Shown here: positions 33,480-46,399 of the stretch, in pieces | How positions within the stretch are numbered: the stretch's first letter is position 1 | How the letters are laid out: the number at the start of each line of letters is the position of its first letter | NCBI GenBank assembly: GCA_008933995.1 | Contig: WARS01000027.1 | Span: 1,328,501-1,392,500, forward strand | Direction of reading: 5' to 3' | DNA length: 64,000 nucleotides | Source: Datnioides undecimradiatus | Taxonomy: Eukaryota > Chordata > Actinopteri > Lobotiformes > Datnioididae | Made by a program: the position numbers and the translations under genes | Notes under the pieces: generated by a model | Database searches by the model: none | What the model was told of the DNA's origin: nothing | What the model saw: only the letters and a program-made list of their open reading frames with translations

Positions 33480-33730
33480 GTCTTTGTAGAATTTAGAGAT
33501 CAGGAGAATCAAATGAGACGTGTAATAAAGCGATTTGTAAGAAATCTTCTATCTTTTGAATGTTTCGGGTCGAGTCGGGGGGGGTAAATGTTCGGGAATC
33601 GACCGTCTCCCGGGGCAATATCTCGCGGAGCTGAAATGTAAATGAACAACTTCTTCTTTTTTTTCCGCAATGATGAGCTTTCATGCAACGTGGACATTTT
33701 GCAAATTGTTCCTGTCGTTTCTCCATTCAG
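33480..33730. promoter_or_regulatory. Candidate conserved non-coding element, left part
   Basis: Unique sequence with words such as CAATATCTCGCGGAGC, GTAAATGAACAAC and GAATCGACCGTCTC, interrupted on the right by a CA microsatellite. Texture suggests a regulatory element that continues in 33764-33920 (GCATCACGCTCTCGC, GGCGTCGTTTATTTTACC). Confidence 0.25.
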
Positions 33731-33732
33731 TC

Positions 33733-33734
<2 letters not shown>

Positions 33735-33763
<29 letters not shown>
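33735..33763. repeat. (CA)n microsatellite
   Basis: CA run of about 29 bp in the middle of an enhancer-like block. Confidence 0.93.
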
Positions 33764-34139
33764 CGAGTCAGATTACATTGTCTCGCTGATGGAACAGTTT
33801 GTAAGTCAGTTTTGTCAGCATCACGCTCTCGCAAAACTCCCGGGAGTGCGATGTGCGCAGGCCGCCGAACCATCAGGCGTCGTTTATTTTACCCCAGGTG
33901 CCCTTTAACTTTATCATTATGACTGATACATACACACACATCTACACATCTGTCTGACTCGCACGCACACACACACCAGTTTATGATGATAGACATTTAT
34001 CTGCTGAATGTAGAGCGGGAAGCGTTGAGGACCATTTAGCAACCAGGGTATTACCGCCCGTCCCCAACCCCCACCCCGTTAATTCAGGGTCACGTCAGTC
34101 AGCCTGAGACGCGAGGCGTCGCTCTCACTGAATCTGAAA

Positions 34140-34440
34140 AAAAAAAAAGACAAGAGTAATCATTAAAGGAATAAAAGGCCGCCGCGAGCTTGGTAAATGA
34201 ATAGGAAACATGAAAAGAGACGCAAAGACAAAAAAAGGCCGGGGGAGGAGAGCCACAATGGTCCTCTGTCTAATGATTCCAGCCAGCGTTTTCTATTTCT
34301 ATTTCACTTCGTACAATGCCTTTAATTACTTGCTATTCTAGTTGCTTAAGTCTATTGTGTGGGCTTATTACAGCCGGGACCGAAGGTTCATTATACAGAG
34401 AGACGGATGTACTTCACAGTTTGTACTTACAGCGGAGGGT
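34140..34440. promoter_or_regulatory. Candidate conserved non-coding element
   Basis: This is one of the strongest enhancer-like textures in the window: AGTAATCATTAAAGGAATAA, TCTAATGATTCCAGCC, CAATGCCTTTAATTACTTGC and GGCTTATTACAGCC. Dense TAAT/ATTA homeodomain cores lie in repeat-free sequence, with no coding frame. Conservation has not been tested. Confidence 0.35.
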
Positions 34441-36641
34441 TTTTATTTTTCCCCACTTTCAGGATGAGTTGAAGTGAAGTTCACGATCTTAAAGGGCCGT
34501 TTCACCAACAACTGCGATCGTACTCGTAGCTTCCGGTGGAGTTTGATCTTCTCTGATGGGTCAGATGTTGCAGGTGGTGAGCAAACTGTAAAAATCCAGC
34601 GCTCCGTCTGACAAAACATTTAGGAGTCACGCTAATTATGAGCTCTTTATCCTCAAACTCAGCTCCATGGCGGGCGATTAAGGCGGCTTTTACACCTGAA
34701 AGTCTGAACTCAGGGTCGAGGTTTTTTTGTTCCAACATTCAGTTTTGCTTACGTTCACATTGCAGTTACAGGAGCACCTTAAAAAAACTCTACCTACATC
34801 CTCTCATTTGCAGTTCATTGGTTTGTATCTGACTTCCAACTGACCTCAAACTCTATAAAGTCTCTGGACTTCTTATTCCTGTCCACATGTGCCAACCACT
34901 GCCTGCCTGACCTTTCTGTAATTGGTCCGAAGGTCCAAACCATCCAAAATAAACCCAACCCAACCCAACAATCGTTCGTTTTGATCCGGATGAAGACCAA
35001 CAAGGTTTGACTTTTTGGTCCCATGCCTGTAATTTGGGGTTTGGATCCAACCGAAGAGTCTGGATTGGTGTTGGTTTGGTTGGGGCAGAGTTGACTTTGG
35101 CAGGTAGTTTAGATGTAGTTTTCATCTTTAGGACGAAATTACTCATTAGCTTTAGCCAAACTGAATCCTAAATGTCCCCAAAAAGAAAGAATACTCAGGG
35201 TTTTCCCTCAAAGCTTCGTCAAGACCTTCAAATCCTGTCAAAGCCCCCAGAGATGAGTCTGATGGTTTACCTGCTGTGGTACATCCTGCATTAGTCTGCC
35301 AGCCTGCTGCTAACATTTTAGCCACGTCTTGTCAAAGAAAACAAAACACAGAAGTTCTGATTGAGAAGTTCTGATTGGACAGGGTCCAAAAACAAATTTG
35401 ACATTTTCTTATGACAGTGACACTGACTTGCATCCTGAAGTACTTTTCAGTTACGACTGATGGGATGTGCATGTGGAGGGATGGTGCGTTTAGGTGCTGT
35501 TGTGAATTTTGTGTATTTTTGTTGTTCAGTTCAATAAATCTATTTTGCAACTTGCATTTCTGATAATTACTTCCTGTTGCGGTCCCAAACCTCAAAGCTT
35601 ATGAGTGCAAATCCTGTCCAGCAGTTTAAAGAGGAAGTTCAGTTGTCAGACATTCACTTCAGCACATGAATGCACCATCGTGGTCCTTTAAAGGCCTTGT
35701 GACTTGCTAAAAAAGTCATATTTCCAAGGTTATCACCTGAAAACAAACCCGATCTGTTGGTTTTTTGGAAACTTTAGATGAGCTTTATCATTTCAGTGCA
35801 GTGTCCACGTCCCTGCTTGTAATATAATCAGTTACCCAATCTCACAGAAAACCCACACGCCCCCGAGCTCCACCATCAGCCAGCAGCCAAACGAAGGGAA
35901 CGTACTGTATAAAAGTCATTACAGGCTGAGTTGCTGCCGCTTATGTCGATGTTGCATCACTGCGGCGCTGCTCTCCCGTTGGCTCGGCTTTGTGTCGCGT
36001 CCAAAAGGAGCTCAGATGAGAGACGGAACCAAGCCAAAGGAATAAGGACGTTCATTTATCAATGAACGAATGCACGCGTTCACCCATGAGCAATACATCT
36101 GCTGGTTTTTGGAGCAAGAAAAGAGACGTGAGCTGATATAAAACAGTTAGTGAATTAACAGCTTTTAGTCGGTTTTCAAGCAAAACTGCTGAACGTTCCC
36201 TCGTTCCAGATCATTAAATGTGTGGATTTGCTGCTTTCTTCTGTTTTTAAGTCTCCATAAATTGAATTTAGTTTTTGATTTTGGACTGTTTCTGTGATTT
36301 TTCTGGTATTTTGGCCTTTTTCGGACAGCAGGGAGGCGACAGGAGGTGAGACGAGGACGGTTCCTGGTTGGGCTTGAATCAGCAACGATGCTATTGCGTC
36401 ATAATCATCCTGCTCGTCTCCTGAGATGTGTCCTGATATGTGTTGCACTCACACTTGGTTTATCAGATGTGAGTCACCTGGAGGCCTCGGGTACTTTTAT
36501 CTGACTGACATGTGATTGCGTGTTGCGTTGCCTGTTTTGGTTGCGTGTTTGTGTTTGTCCATTAGCAGCGGAGCATGTGTGCCCTCGGTGTTTGGGCTTA
36601 CAGCGTCCGAAGGTTGTGTTTGCAGTAGAAACAGCAGCAGC

Positions 36642-36642
<1 letters not shown>
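34441..36642. other. Gene-free stretch
   Basis: Mostly unique. An (AACCC)n-like run occurs at about 34950-34970. No gene supported. Confidence 0.4.

Positions 36643-36699
<57 letters not shown>
36643..36699. repeat. Long (TG)n microsatellite
   Basis: Uninterrupted TG run of about 57 bp, preceded by (CAG)n-like sequence. Confidence 0.95.
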
Positions 36700-36701
<2 letters not shown>

Positions 36702-39455
36702 TTCACCACTTTTGTTTGTTTAGATCAGTGAAGCAAATGAAGGTGATGCTATGAAGCTACTTAGCACTTAGCTAACAGGCCGACTGCCTCCTACATAGGG
36801 TCAAGCTGATACCGCTGAAATCCACTGGGCGTAAAACTTTCCTATGATGTCACTTCCTCTTTTGTTTCCAGTAAATTTAATGTTTTTATCCTTTATCCAT
36901 TTCTTGTTCCTGTCCGGGCCTGACTCACCGTCTGTCAGCGTTTCTCTTTTGTTTTACTTTACAGGTTTATATTTGGTGGAAAAACTTGGAAAACCACATA
37001 TTTGCTTGTTTATTTCATATTAGAGTTCATGCACTTTATGCATATATGTTTTATTTGCACATTTGAGTTTTTAAGGTGGATATTCACTCATTTTAGTGTT
37101 ATATTGCAAAAACAGGGAGCCAGTTTGTCATTTTTTAGTGTTTTCTATCAATGCATAAAAAAATATGGTTTCACTTTATTTACATTTGATGTTACTGCAT
37201 CTACCTTTCAGCTCAGCGACTCAGTAACTTAATATGCTACTGTTCTTTTCATGGTGCGTTCAGTGCCAGCAGCAACCTCCGGGATTGAAAGTGAAGCAGA
37301 AGTGTTGATGTTTACTTGTCTGTGTCATCTGTTGACAAATTAAACAGAGCGAACACCACATGCAGGAACGAGCTCATTTATAGTTTCAGTAATTATTGAT
37401 AAAATATTCTGAAATATAAGCATTTCATGTTTTTCTGCATCTTCTGCGACAGAAAACTGAATATTTGTGGTTCAGAACAGTTGATTTGAAGACGTCTCTT
37501 TGGGCTCTGGGAAGTTTTTTGCTGATATTTCATCAGAAATAGAAACGAAATCCCAGAAAAATAACATTTTACACACACCATCTGTGTGTTTTAATGCATC
37601 ACATCTTATTTTGGGATGTAATCTTATCAGTATGTTGACCCTCTGTCGGTTTACTTCACTGGGGATTTCTGTGATGATGGAAAACTGGAACGTGGATGTG
37701 GATGTGATCTTTGGGCTCTGGGGGTTTCCAGAGTTTTATTCTCATCCGTCGTGGCGGTCGGGGGCTTTTAAAAAGAGAAAAGCAAAGCGATCCAGCCGTG
37801 AAGTCAAAGGTAGAAACCACATGTTTGATTAACTGTTCTTTGCCCTTTTCCCCGCCGCCTCTGATAATAATCCTTATAAATACAAACGGTGCATGAAGGT
37901 CAGAAGGCCGTCAGTGTGGGAGAGTATTCAGACGTCTCTCTGTGTGGGCTGTAATTAAATCCACTTGTCATCTACTGAAGGCTGCTTTCACACCGGGAGT
38001 GTCGAGCCCGCAGGAAACAGCCCTGCAACACGAGGGCTGGCGCTTGTCATTCAGTCTTTGCTCAGTGTGGACGGCGCAGAGACAAAATAACACAAACGAG
38101 ACCCAAAGTGTTTCCCTTAAACCTACAATAACGGATTCTTTGGATCACAGTCGCTCATGTACACATCCAGCATCATTTGGAGACGAGTGTGTCAAGTGTT
38201 TTCTGCCTTTTAGCTCCACTTTTGGTCTCCACCAGCACCAGCTCATTGAAATCTCTGGCTCTGTAGCTGCTGATTGTTCCTTTATGTTCACCAGCTCATC
38301 TCTGATTGCATCTGGAAGCTCTTTTCTGCTGAGCAGGAAGTTCACGGTGGCTTTTTCATAAATGACACAGATGCCAAACAGTAAACAAATGTGCACAAAC
38401 AGCGAAAACATGAGCTGAAACTCTACTACGAGCGCGGATTCAGGTGCTAATTGATTCTAAATTTATTGTTAACATGTCATTGCAGACATATGTCCATAAA
38501 AATAACAATAATTACCAAAAAAGAATTGTAAAAATTGTGAAAAATGCTGTTTTAAGCTGCAAGAACTTCATCCATTCACTCATCATGAAGCAAAAATAAG
38601 GGTTGAAACTATAAAAACTGGATAAAATAACAAAATCTTAATAACATAACAAAATGGCTGTGTAATCATAGCACTAATATGGATTAATCCAGAAATTAAT
38701 CTGCAGATGAATCGATAGTGAGAACAATTGTTAAATGTTATTTAAATTTAGAGACCAAGTAAGTGAGAACTGAAAGAGGCGCTTCTAATTACTGATCATA
38801 GGCTGGTGCTGCAGCAGACTGTGACAAACTAAAACAAGGTTTTCAGCACAAATAAAGAAAAAGTTGATGTGTTACAGCTGCCGAATTAACAAGAGAGGAC
38901 AAATGATTAATGATTTGCCTTTGACAGAGTTTTATAACGTTTATAAAGCTTCCTAAAACTCAAAAACTCACAAAATTAAGAGTTTTTTAAAGGGAGTCTG
39001 GTTCTGATTGGTCACCACTTCAAATTACTCATATTCTATGTTGGATAAGTGAAAAATTGTTGAATGTAACAGGTGAAAAGACTAAAATAAGAAAGGTGAC
39101 GTGTCTGCATCCAGATCTCATTTCAATACAGAGTGTAAATGTGGTGGAACTGACTGTTTATGAGACTGTATCACTAAGTTTGTAGCCGTACCTGTGTGGG
39201 AAGGTTTCGTCCTCCTGGACTCTGGAGCTCCGTGTTCGGTTGTGGAGGAACCTGGCGAGGAGGCGGAGCTCCCCACATTTATCTGCGTCACTGCTGGAGT
39301 GCGATCGCACCCCGAGCCGCCGTCTGCAGGCTGCACCGGCATCTCATTGACACTGCTGGCTGTTGGTGTGTGTGTGAGTGTGTGAGGCACATAAATACAC
39401 GTTCACACATTTCAGACCTGCATGGCGCAATGGGGACAGAGAACAGAGTGTGAAT

Positions 39456-39459
<4 letters not shown>
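36700..39459. other. Gene-free stretch
   Basis: No supported gene or RNA. AT-rich blocks at 36.9-37.5 kb and 38.4-39.1 kb; 37.6-38.4 kb is unique with frames up to 139 codons that show no domain. Confidence 0.4.

Positions 39460-39500
<41 letters not shown>
39460..39500. repeat. (TG)n microsatellite
   Basis: TG run of about 41 bp; a second short run follows at 39609-39624. Confidence 0.94.
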
Positions 39501-39501
<1 letters not shown>

Positions 39502-40089
39502 TTTAAGTGGGTGGCAGAGTTCACATGTGGTCTGAGATGATGTGTCCTTTTGTGGAAGGACAGGTGGTAGGTGGTGGGATCTGCCTTTTACACACATTGG
39601 AGCCACATGTGTGTGTGTGTGTGTTTGACCTCCTGTTTCCACCACAGGAAACCCCAAAAACCCTCCATCCTCTCCTCCGTTACTTCAGCATTTTAGCATT
39701 TAAACCTCGAAACCCGTCTGTCTGGCTCTCGGCTCGTTCCCTTATTTCCACCTCATTTCTCACCAGCTTCTCCGGGTTCTCTCTCTCTCTCTGTTTCCCA
39801 GCCTGTGGTGCATTTCTGTAGCATCACCAGAGCCGATATTATCACACACTGTGGAAATATCTGTAGGTTTTTTTATGCATTTTGTACCAGAAAGCAACAA
39901 AATGTCAGCACAAAGTTAAATAACCTACCTAAAACACCTTTATTTACACAGAAAAGTACAAAAAATACTCTGTTTTCATTCAAAATGTGGTGCAGGATTG
40001 ATCATTTGTGAGTTTTCCTCTAAAATTGCTCAAAATTCACATGTGATCACGAAAACATGTGTTTTTTTTCCTCAGCCCCTCCATTAAGT

Positions 40090-40290
40090 GTTTGCACCAC
40101 TTATTCTCTTTGTCCTTATCATGCAATCAACATGCCACAGTTCATGCAGCGATGGTAATCACGTGCACACGTGCACACGGGCCGCTGATTGCAGATGAGG
40201 CATGCGCGGTTTTAAAGTGGCAATCAGCAAAGTTGCTTGTTTTTGATTCTCGCTCACCTGGGAAGACACAGAAGTTTTTGAATAGTTTCA
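40090..40290. promoter_or_regulatory. Candidate regulatory block with tandem E-boxes
   Basis: Two CACGTG palindromes at 40160-40165 and 40168-40173 are separated by 2 nt, within repeat-free sequence that also has ATGCAATCAACATGCC and GCGGTTTTAAAGTGGC words. CACGTG is bound by bHLH and bHLH-zip factors. Function is inferred from motif only. Confidence 0.28.
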
Positions 40291-40855
40291 GATTAGGAGG
40301 TGTAGGGAGACGGCACGGTGACCTGGTTTTGGGGTCGGAGCGGAACCTGGTTCTAGACTGAAACCAGACTGAAGGGAGGAAAACAAACTCAGGATGTGTC
40401 AGGATTTCCCTCGGAGAGCTGGAGCAGCGTCGTACGCTCCACCCTCAGCTGAGCCGTGCTGTCGCCGTTAAACTGGACCGGTCGTTGCTCAGTTAGCCGC
40501 GGGTGTTCAGGTTGACTCATCACCACTTTGCTGTTCATTTAACCTTTAATCAGGTCAAACATGTGACGTGTTAGCATGCTAATGTTAGCATTTAGCCTCA
40601 ATACTCAGCTTGTTGTTTTGCAGCATTTCTGGGGTTTTTTTTTGTTTTTTTTCTTTGTTTGTTTTTCATCGGTCTGAAAAACAGCGTGCTCGTGTCTGGA
40701 TGTAACCTGCTTCAGTCCAGCAGCGAACGGTGTTAAAGGGCAGAGGGCTCCTGAGGTGAATCAGAGGGTCGGGGTGGGGGCGGCTGTTTCACTGCTGAAG
40801 GTCTCAGTTAATGTTTGTCAAGTGCTTCCCATTTGGCTGCAGGAGGGAGGGTGAG

Positions 40856-40861
<6 letters not shown>
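40291..40861. repeat. Gene-free stretch with a GTTAGCATGCTAA relic
   Basis: A short copy of the dispersed family at about 40568-40605 (GTTAGCATGCTAATGTTAGC), and a G-rich run at 40766-40784 with three clear G-runs only. No gene. Confidence 0.45.
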
Positions 40862-40911
<50 letters not shown>

Positions 40912-41093
40912 TCAGTGAGAGTCAGTACTTTCCACTGGATATGACATGGAGTTACCCATGAACCAGTTTAACAGAGTTACTGCTGCTGCTGTTGACGCAC
41001 TGTAAGGGGCGTGTGTGTGTGTGTGTGTGTGTGTGTGTCTGTGTGTGTGTGTGTGAGTGTGTCTGTGTGTGTGTGTGTGTGTCTGTGTGTGTG
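40862..41093. repeat. Inverted (CA)n / (TG)n pair
   Basis: CA run at 40862-40908 and a long TG run with CTG interruptions at 41010-41093, about 100 bp apart and complementary. They could pair as a long hairpin in single-stranded DNA. Confidence 0.94.
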
Positions 41094-42430
41094 GTCCTAC
41101 ACCATTAACCAGTCTGGTGAGCATCTGCTCAGTTCTTCAGCTCTTTGGTTTTCCTTTAAACTGGTCTACTTCTTGGTCGTCACAGCTTTGTGACTCTAAA
41201 GTAATGTCTGGTTTCTGTTTGTCCTTCCTGGTGGTGAAATCCTGCAGATCTGCTGTCGCTGACACTACATTACGTTATTTAAGTGAAACCAACAGATCCT
41301 GTTCACTGTTAACTGTTACTTTTTACACTTTTTACACTTGAGAAAGTAAAGATTACCTTTATTACGACTTTTATTGTAGTTACTGTGAGCTAAGTGTCAA
41401 AAAATAGATTGTATTAAATAGATATTTATGATCACGTAAGACTGAGGAAAAAACATAAAATCATCATAATTGAAAGTCTGATCACCTGTAGTGTTAATGT
41501 TTAAAGATTTGATTTGATTTTCAGAGCTCTCGCGGTTTCATTTTCTGTTTTTTGAGAAAGTGATGAATTCGCTAATTTTCTTAAATACATTTATTTGTAT
41601 TTTTATATCAAAATCCAACCAAACATCAGCTTGAACTTGTAATAGTGTGACATCAACCCATCAAACTAACCTTAGCTGTCAGGTGCACAAAGCTAACATC
41701 CATTAGTTAGCTTGCTAGTAGCATGCTACATCCTCCATACCTCATGTCCCATCTTCTTACCCTGTTTCACCCTGAAATACGAGACAAGTACCCTCAAAAT
41801 ACTAACTTTAAAATACGTTAGCATCTGTTAGTCGTGTCTTTAGGTTGCTGCGGGGTCTTTGAAGGAGCAGCTTCTTTCATTTTGAGGCTGTGATGCTACA
41901 AACAAACCAGGAAGTAAAACCAAAACTTGGTGTTTGAGCAACATTAAAGATGTTTCAGTGGAGACCAAATCAGAGCTGAAGTGAAAGTTAATGTGCTTAT
42001 ATACTGAAAGTATGTTAGTTTGTTGTTGTTTGCTGGATGCTCGAGTTGCTAACAGGTTAGCCAATGTAAGGCTAATCATGTTAGCTCTGTAACTTCATAA
42101 GGCGATAACACGTCGGACGTGTATATATGAGTGTTTGTCAGGTTGTTGTTGTGTTACTCTGTCAGAAAATTAACTAATGCAGCTTTAATTTGTATGTTTT
42201 GTTAAATAAATCTAACAAACATTAATATTTCAGCTCCGCTCTGCATATTAAACTCCACGACCTGGAGCGTTTTTGTGAATTGGCTCTGCAGCGTCTCTTA
42301 TCGCATGTTCTCATGTCTGAGTTTTGTTTTTTGAGGACGAGCTCAGACTGTGGTTACTCACAGAAAACTCGCTCTCGGCCTCTGAGTCATATTGAATACA
42401 TCAGGGTCACATGAATGCCATCAAAGCTGA
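41094..42430. repeat. Gene-free stretch with GTTAGC words
   Basis: Words of the GCTAACATCCATTAGTTAGC and TAACAGGTTAGCC type at 41690-41730 and 42045-42085 are relics of the dispersed family. No gene supported. Confidence 0.4.
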
Positions 42431-42466
<36 letters not shown>

Positions 42467-42579
42467 TCTGGACATTGTTTATGCTTTCAGTTTGCATGCA
42501 AGTACTACTTACAGTGTGTACTTGTACTGGGTTTTGTGTACATATCTTTATATTTAGTTTGAAAGTGGTGGTTACAGAG

Positions 42580-42638
<59 letters not shown>
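42431..42638. repeat. Two (TG)n microsatellites
   Basis: TG runs at 42431-42467 (with an ATA break) and 42581-42638, the latter about 58 bp and uninterrupted. Confidence 0.94.
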
Positions 42639-43649
42639 CATTTCCTGTATGTTGGCCTGTTGCCTGTTTGACCCTGCGTGATTTGGCTCCCTGCCGTCCT
42701 CTCTCTTTATTTCTCTTCTCCGTCTTGGCCGCTCTTTTGCTTTCTTTCTCCTCCCTCCTCTGATTTTCTTGTTGTTCCTTCCTAGAAACATCCAAAACTC
42801 ACATACACTCATGTATTTTTCCTAAAAATCTGCCTTTAAAACAGTTTAAATTCAGAAACAACAGGCCCGGCCTTCGCCTGACTCAACTGCAGACAGTAGC
42901 TTGTCTTCATGAGAAAGCAGTTTGTCTCTAATATTCCTGATTTCCTGAGTCAAACCCCTTGTTATTTCTAATAATCTCCTATTTACTATTTCAATATGCA
43001 GGTCCTGCCGTTTGCTGTTGACACAAACTCAGCATTTCCTGCAGATGTTTTATATTTAAATGCCTTTGAGTGGCTCAGGCGGATCATTTCCCTCGCTCCT
43101 TGAAGGCTTTTATGGTGAAACATCCACAGGAAGTGAGCGTGAGCCAAAGGAAACAATAAGTTTGGTGTTATTTTGTTGTTTTTAATCGAAATGTAGACAA
43201 TTCTTCATTAAGAAATCATCCATTTCACTAATATTTAGGACATTAGGTCAAGATATGGTAGTATTATGGTAGAGTAGCACCTGAAAATGGCGCCCTTTGG
43301 TCGTTATGACTTCCAGGAACACACGAGAAACATGATGTGATTGGTCAGAGAGTGAGGAAGTAACTCAGGGAACGTAACGTGAATAAAACTCACCTCATCT
43401 GTGAACACATGATTTTCATCTCCACTGCTCATCATTTAACAATAAAGACTGCAACTCCCATGATCCCCCGCTGCCTCGCAGTGTCATCAAACTACATCTG
43501 TTGTTTACGTTCAAAGCCCCAACGAGGCAGAGATGAAAACAAGAACTTTAATTTTATTCATTTCAGAGGGCAGTATTGTATCTTACACACTAAAACACAC
43601 AACATACCTTATGATACCTTATGACATGATGCAGTACTGTAATACTGCT
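42639..43649. other. Gene-free stretch
   Basis: Pyrimidine-rich at 42695-42790, otherwise unique; no gene. Confidence 0.4.
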
Positions 43650-43759
43650 ACACACACACACACACACACAGTCACACAGCAGTGAAATAAAAGAGCTGTA
43701 CCCATTTACGGCCACATTGTTACCTCTAAATGAAACCAAATGTCAGATTTTCCCCCAGA

Positions 43760-43807
<48 letters not shown>

Positions 43808-44079
43808 CCTGCTGGCTCGGTCTACATGTGAATGAATGAATTTCCAGGGAATGCGCTTTGATCTGTTGACATCAGCGGTTTAGATACACTGATTGTTTGT
43901 TGCGTGTTTCTGGGTATGTGCTGGTGTGTGTGTGTGTGTGTGTGTGTGTTAGTGTGTGTGTGTGTGTTAGGTGATATGGGGATCTCAGCTGTGATGTCTG
44001 GCTGCATGGAAACAGACAGGAAGGCTGCGGGAAGTTCATCTCTGATCTAGCTCTGTGTGTGTGTGTGTGTGTGTGTGTG
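43650..44079. repeat. Microsatellite cluster: two (CA)n, two (TG)n
   Basis: CA runs at 43650-43671 and 43763-43806 are followed by TG runs at 43924-43968 and 44054-44079, so the cluster is an inverted arrangement. Confidence 0.93.
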
Positions 44080-45657
44080 CAGATTTCTTCTTAACTCCTC
44101 TCATTTCTTGTCTTGTTGTGTTGTCGACGTTGTTAGTCACATAAAATTGTGCTATAGCGAGTTTAAATGTTTGTCAAACAGTTTAAGCACAAGGTGTTTG
44201 GTAGACTGTGGATGAGGAGTGACTTAAACTCAACTTAAACCTGGTTTCAGACACAGTCCGGGAGGTGTAACATCAAGTGTTGTGTTATTTGCATTTAGCT
44301 AGCATTGGACCTACTGGGTGCATTGACTTACATATAAAAAGCTCACCTCCAGAAATGACTACTGCATGTTGAAGCAGCTTCAAAACCGCCTCATCTGCAT
44401 GTTTTTAGTCTGCTAGCAAGTTGGTCACCAAAACGACCATAAATACCATAAGCACAAAGTGTGTATCTCTAGAAATAACATACTGTACATGTGCATAGGC
44501 AACGCTTGGTGACTTACAGCTGCAGAACCTGCAACACTCTGATGTCCACGAGGCACAAACGTGATCTGCTGCTTCAGAAAATATGTTTTTCTTGATTAAA
44601 ACAGTGAGAAACTGATTTTTATCTTTTAATTTTATAAAACATTCATCAGTTTATATTTCTAATGTTGGGTGAGGTTATCCATTGATTTGTCACTCCACCT
44701 CCACAACTGGGGGTTACATAATGAAATGCATGCTGCAGTCCCATCATGCTTTTTTTTTTTACCTTTGCTGTGTTGCTATATGGCAGCGGATACTGCTGTA
44801 TTGCTTGCCAGGTGGCTGCAGGGTGAGCACAGGGAGGCATGGATCAGTTAATGTGCTGTTTCTGGATCAGTTTTGGATGAATTTGGCTGCTTTCCAGCTG
44901 CTTTTTTATGCGTATTTGTTGCAGATTTGATTCGTGCCCTCTGTGTGAAGCTTCTTCTTCATTAGTGTAAAACCCTGACAATCATGCAAATTATCGTTAG
45001 CAGGCTAATGTTTAAATGTATTGCACATATTAAGGAAAACAAAGTGTGAACAAACACTAGTTTACAAGCATCAACGGTATACAGTTATTTAATTAATCAT
45101 TTGTTACTTGCGTAGTAGGAGGCGTCGGTCAGCCAGTCGGAAAACCGTTTTACCACTGCAGAAGAAGAAGAGGGCGAAACAAGACGATGCATTTAAAAGA
45201 GCGCCAACTGACAAAACTCACGAAGACGCAATTGAAATATGAGATTTTTGTTTTTATGTATCAGTGAGATTAAAGGTTTTATCAGATCTTATATCAGGAT
45301 AAGAAAACTACTTCCTCTTGTCTCGGAGCAGAGACAGCTGATCAGTCATGTGACTTAAACGTTCGCTTTTCTAAAAGGCAACAAGAGACAACGTTTATGA
45401 ACTCATAATGAAGCTTTAAAGTGATCGCAGCTCCCTGCAGCGCCCAACCAAACTGCTTGATTACTCACATCCAAAGTTAATACCTGACCTTTAAACCTGA
45501 CTGACTGAATGACGCGGGTAAGTCGTTAAGCGAACTGTTCCTCACGAGTTAAATGACGGTGAGAGTTGCCTTAAAGTCGCCCTGTAACATGTTTTGTTTA
45601 TTATTAGAAGCTGATTCGGGTCCAGCTGTTATTTCCTGTTGCGTCCAGTCCTGGAGG
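44080..45657. other. Gene-free stretch
   Basis: No supported gene. A T run of 11 is at about 44750. GTTAGCAGGCTAATG at 44996-45010 is a relic of the dispersed family. Nothing else defined. Confidence 0.4.
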
Positions 45658-45662
45658 TGCAC

Positions 45663-45783
45663 TCCTCCTCCTCCTCCTCCCTTTCCCCCCTTCTTCCTCC
45701 TCTCCTCTCTTGTACTTGTTCCTCCTTCTCCTTGTATTATATTTCGCTTTCTATCTCTGTGTGTGTGTGTGTGTGTGTGTGTG
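45663..45783. repeat. Polypyrimidine tract and (TG)n microsatellite
   Basis: (TCC)n and C/T-only sequence at 45663-45711 is followed by a TG run at 45758-45783. The pyrimidine tract is long enough to be considered for triplex formation, but it is not a mirror repeat. Confidence 0.85.
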
Positions 45784-45789
45784 CTGTAG

Positions 45790-46110
45790 TAAATTCCTGC
45801 TCCAGTTATGAGGTGATTAGTCATATGGTATCAGTTTATTTTGCCAGTAATGGAAACTGCTTGCTGCTTGGATTTTTAGACTCTGCTGGCAAAACATATG
45901 TTGCATTAATTGAACAAACAAGCCAGTCAGAGATGTTTACAAGTTGCATCAGGGTAATCGATTACAAAAACAACCCTCAAGTGGTTGCTTCGCTTCCAGG
46001 CCGTCCGACTGAGGCCGCACCCTGATAAATATGCTGTAGGCGTCTCACACTCGAACAAGCTTAATGTTGTGTCAATTAGAGAGGGGGATGTTAGGACAGA
46101 GATAAACATG
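45790..46110. promoter_or_regulatory. Candidate conserved non-coding element
   Basis: Repeat-free, AT-balanced block with GTTGCATTAATTGAACAAAC, GGGTAATCGATTAC and GTGTCAATTAGAGAGG. It is dense in homeodomain-like ATTA and ATCGAT cores. Open frames across it have no domain. Inference only. Confidence 0.33.
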
Positions 46111-46399
46111 CAGAGACAGATGGCGGCCGGCCGTGTTTACATTGCGTGGCTACAGGTCTGACTGTGGAGGACTGTGAGGACGTGGTCGTGTCAGCAGCAG
46201 GGATTATGGGTCACTCGGAGCGCGGCGGCAGCGACGTGCAGCTTGGGTCTGTAGGACGTCAATGAGCAAATCCTGCAAAATAGCTGCATCTGCACGCGTG
46301 TTATCAGGACGTGTCGCAGGGCGATAAACTACTTTTCTGTTCATGCATTTTGATCCGTTAAGATATAGAGTCTTATTAGCTAGCCTATTAGCGGCGAAG

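Noticed and set aside
40766..40784. G-rich run as a quadruplex
   Set aside because: Only three runs of three or more guanines.
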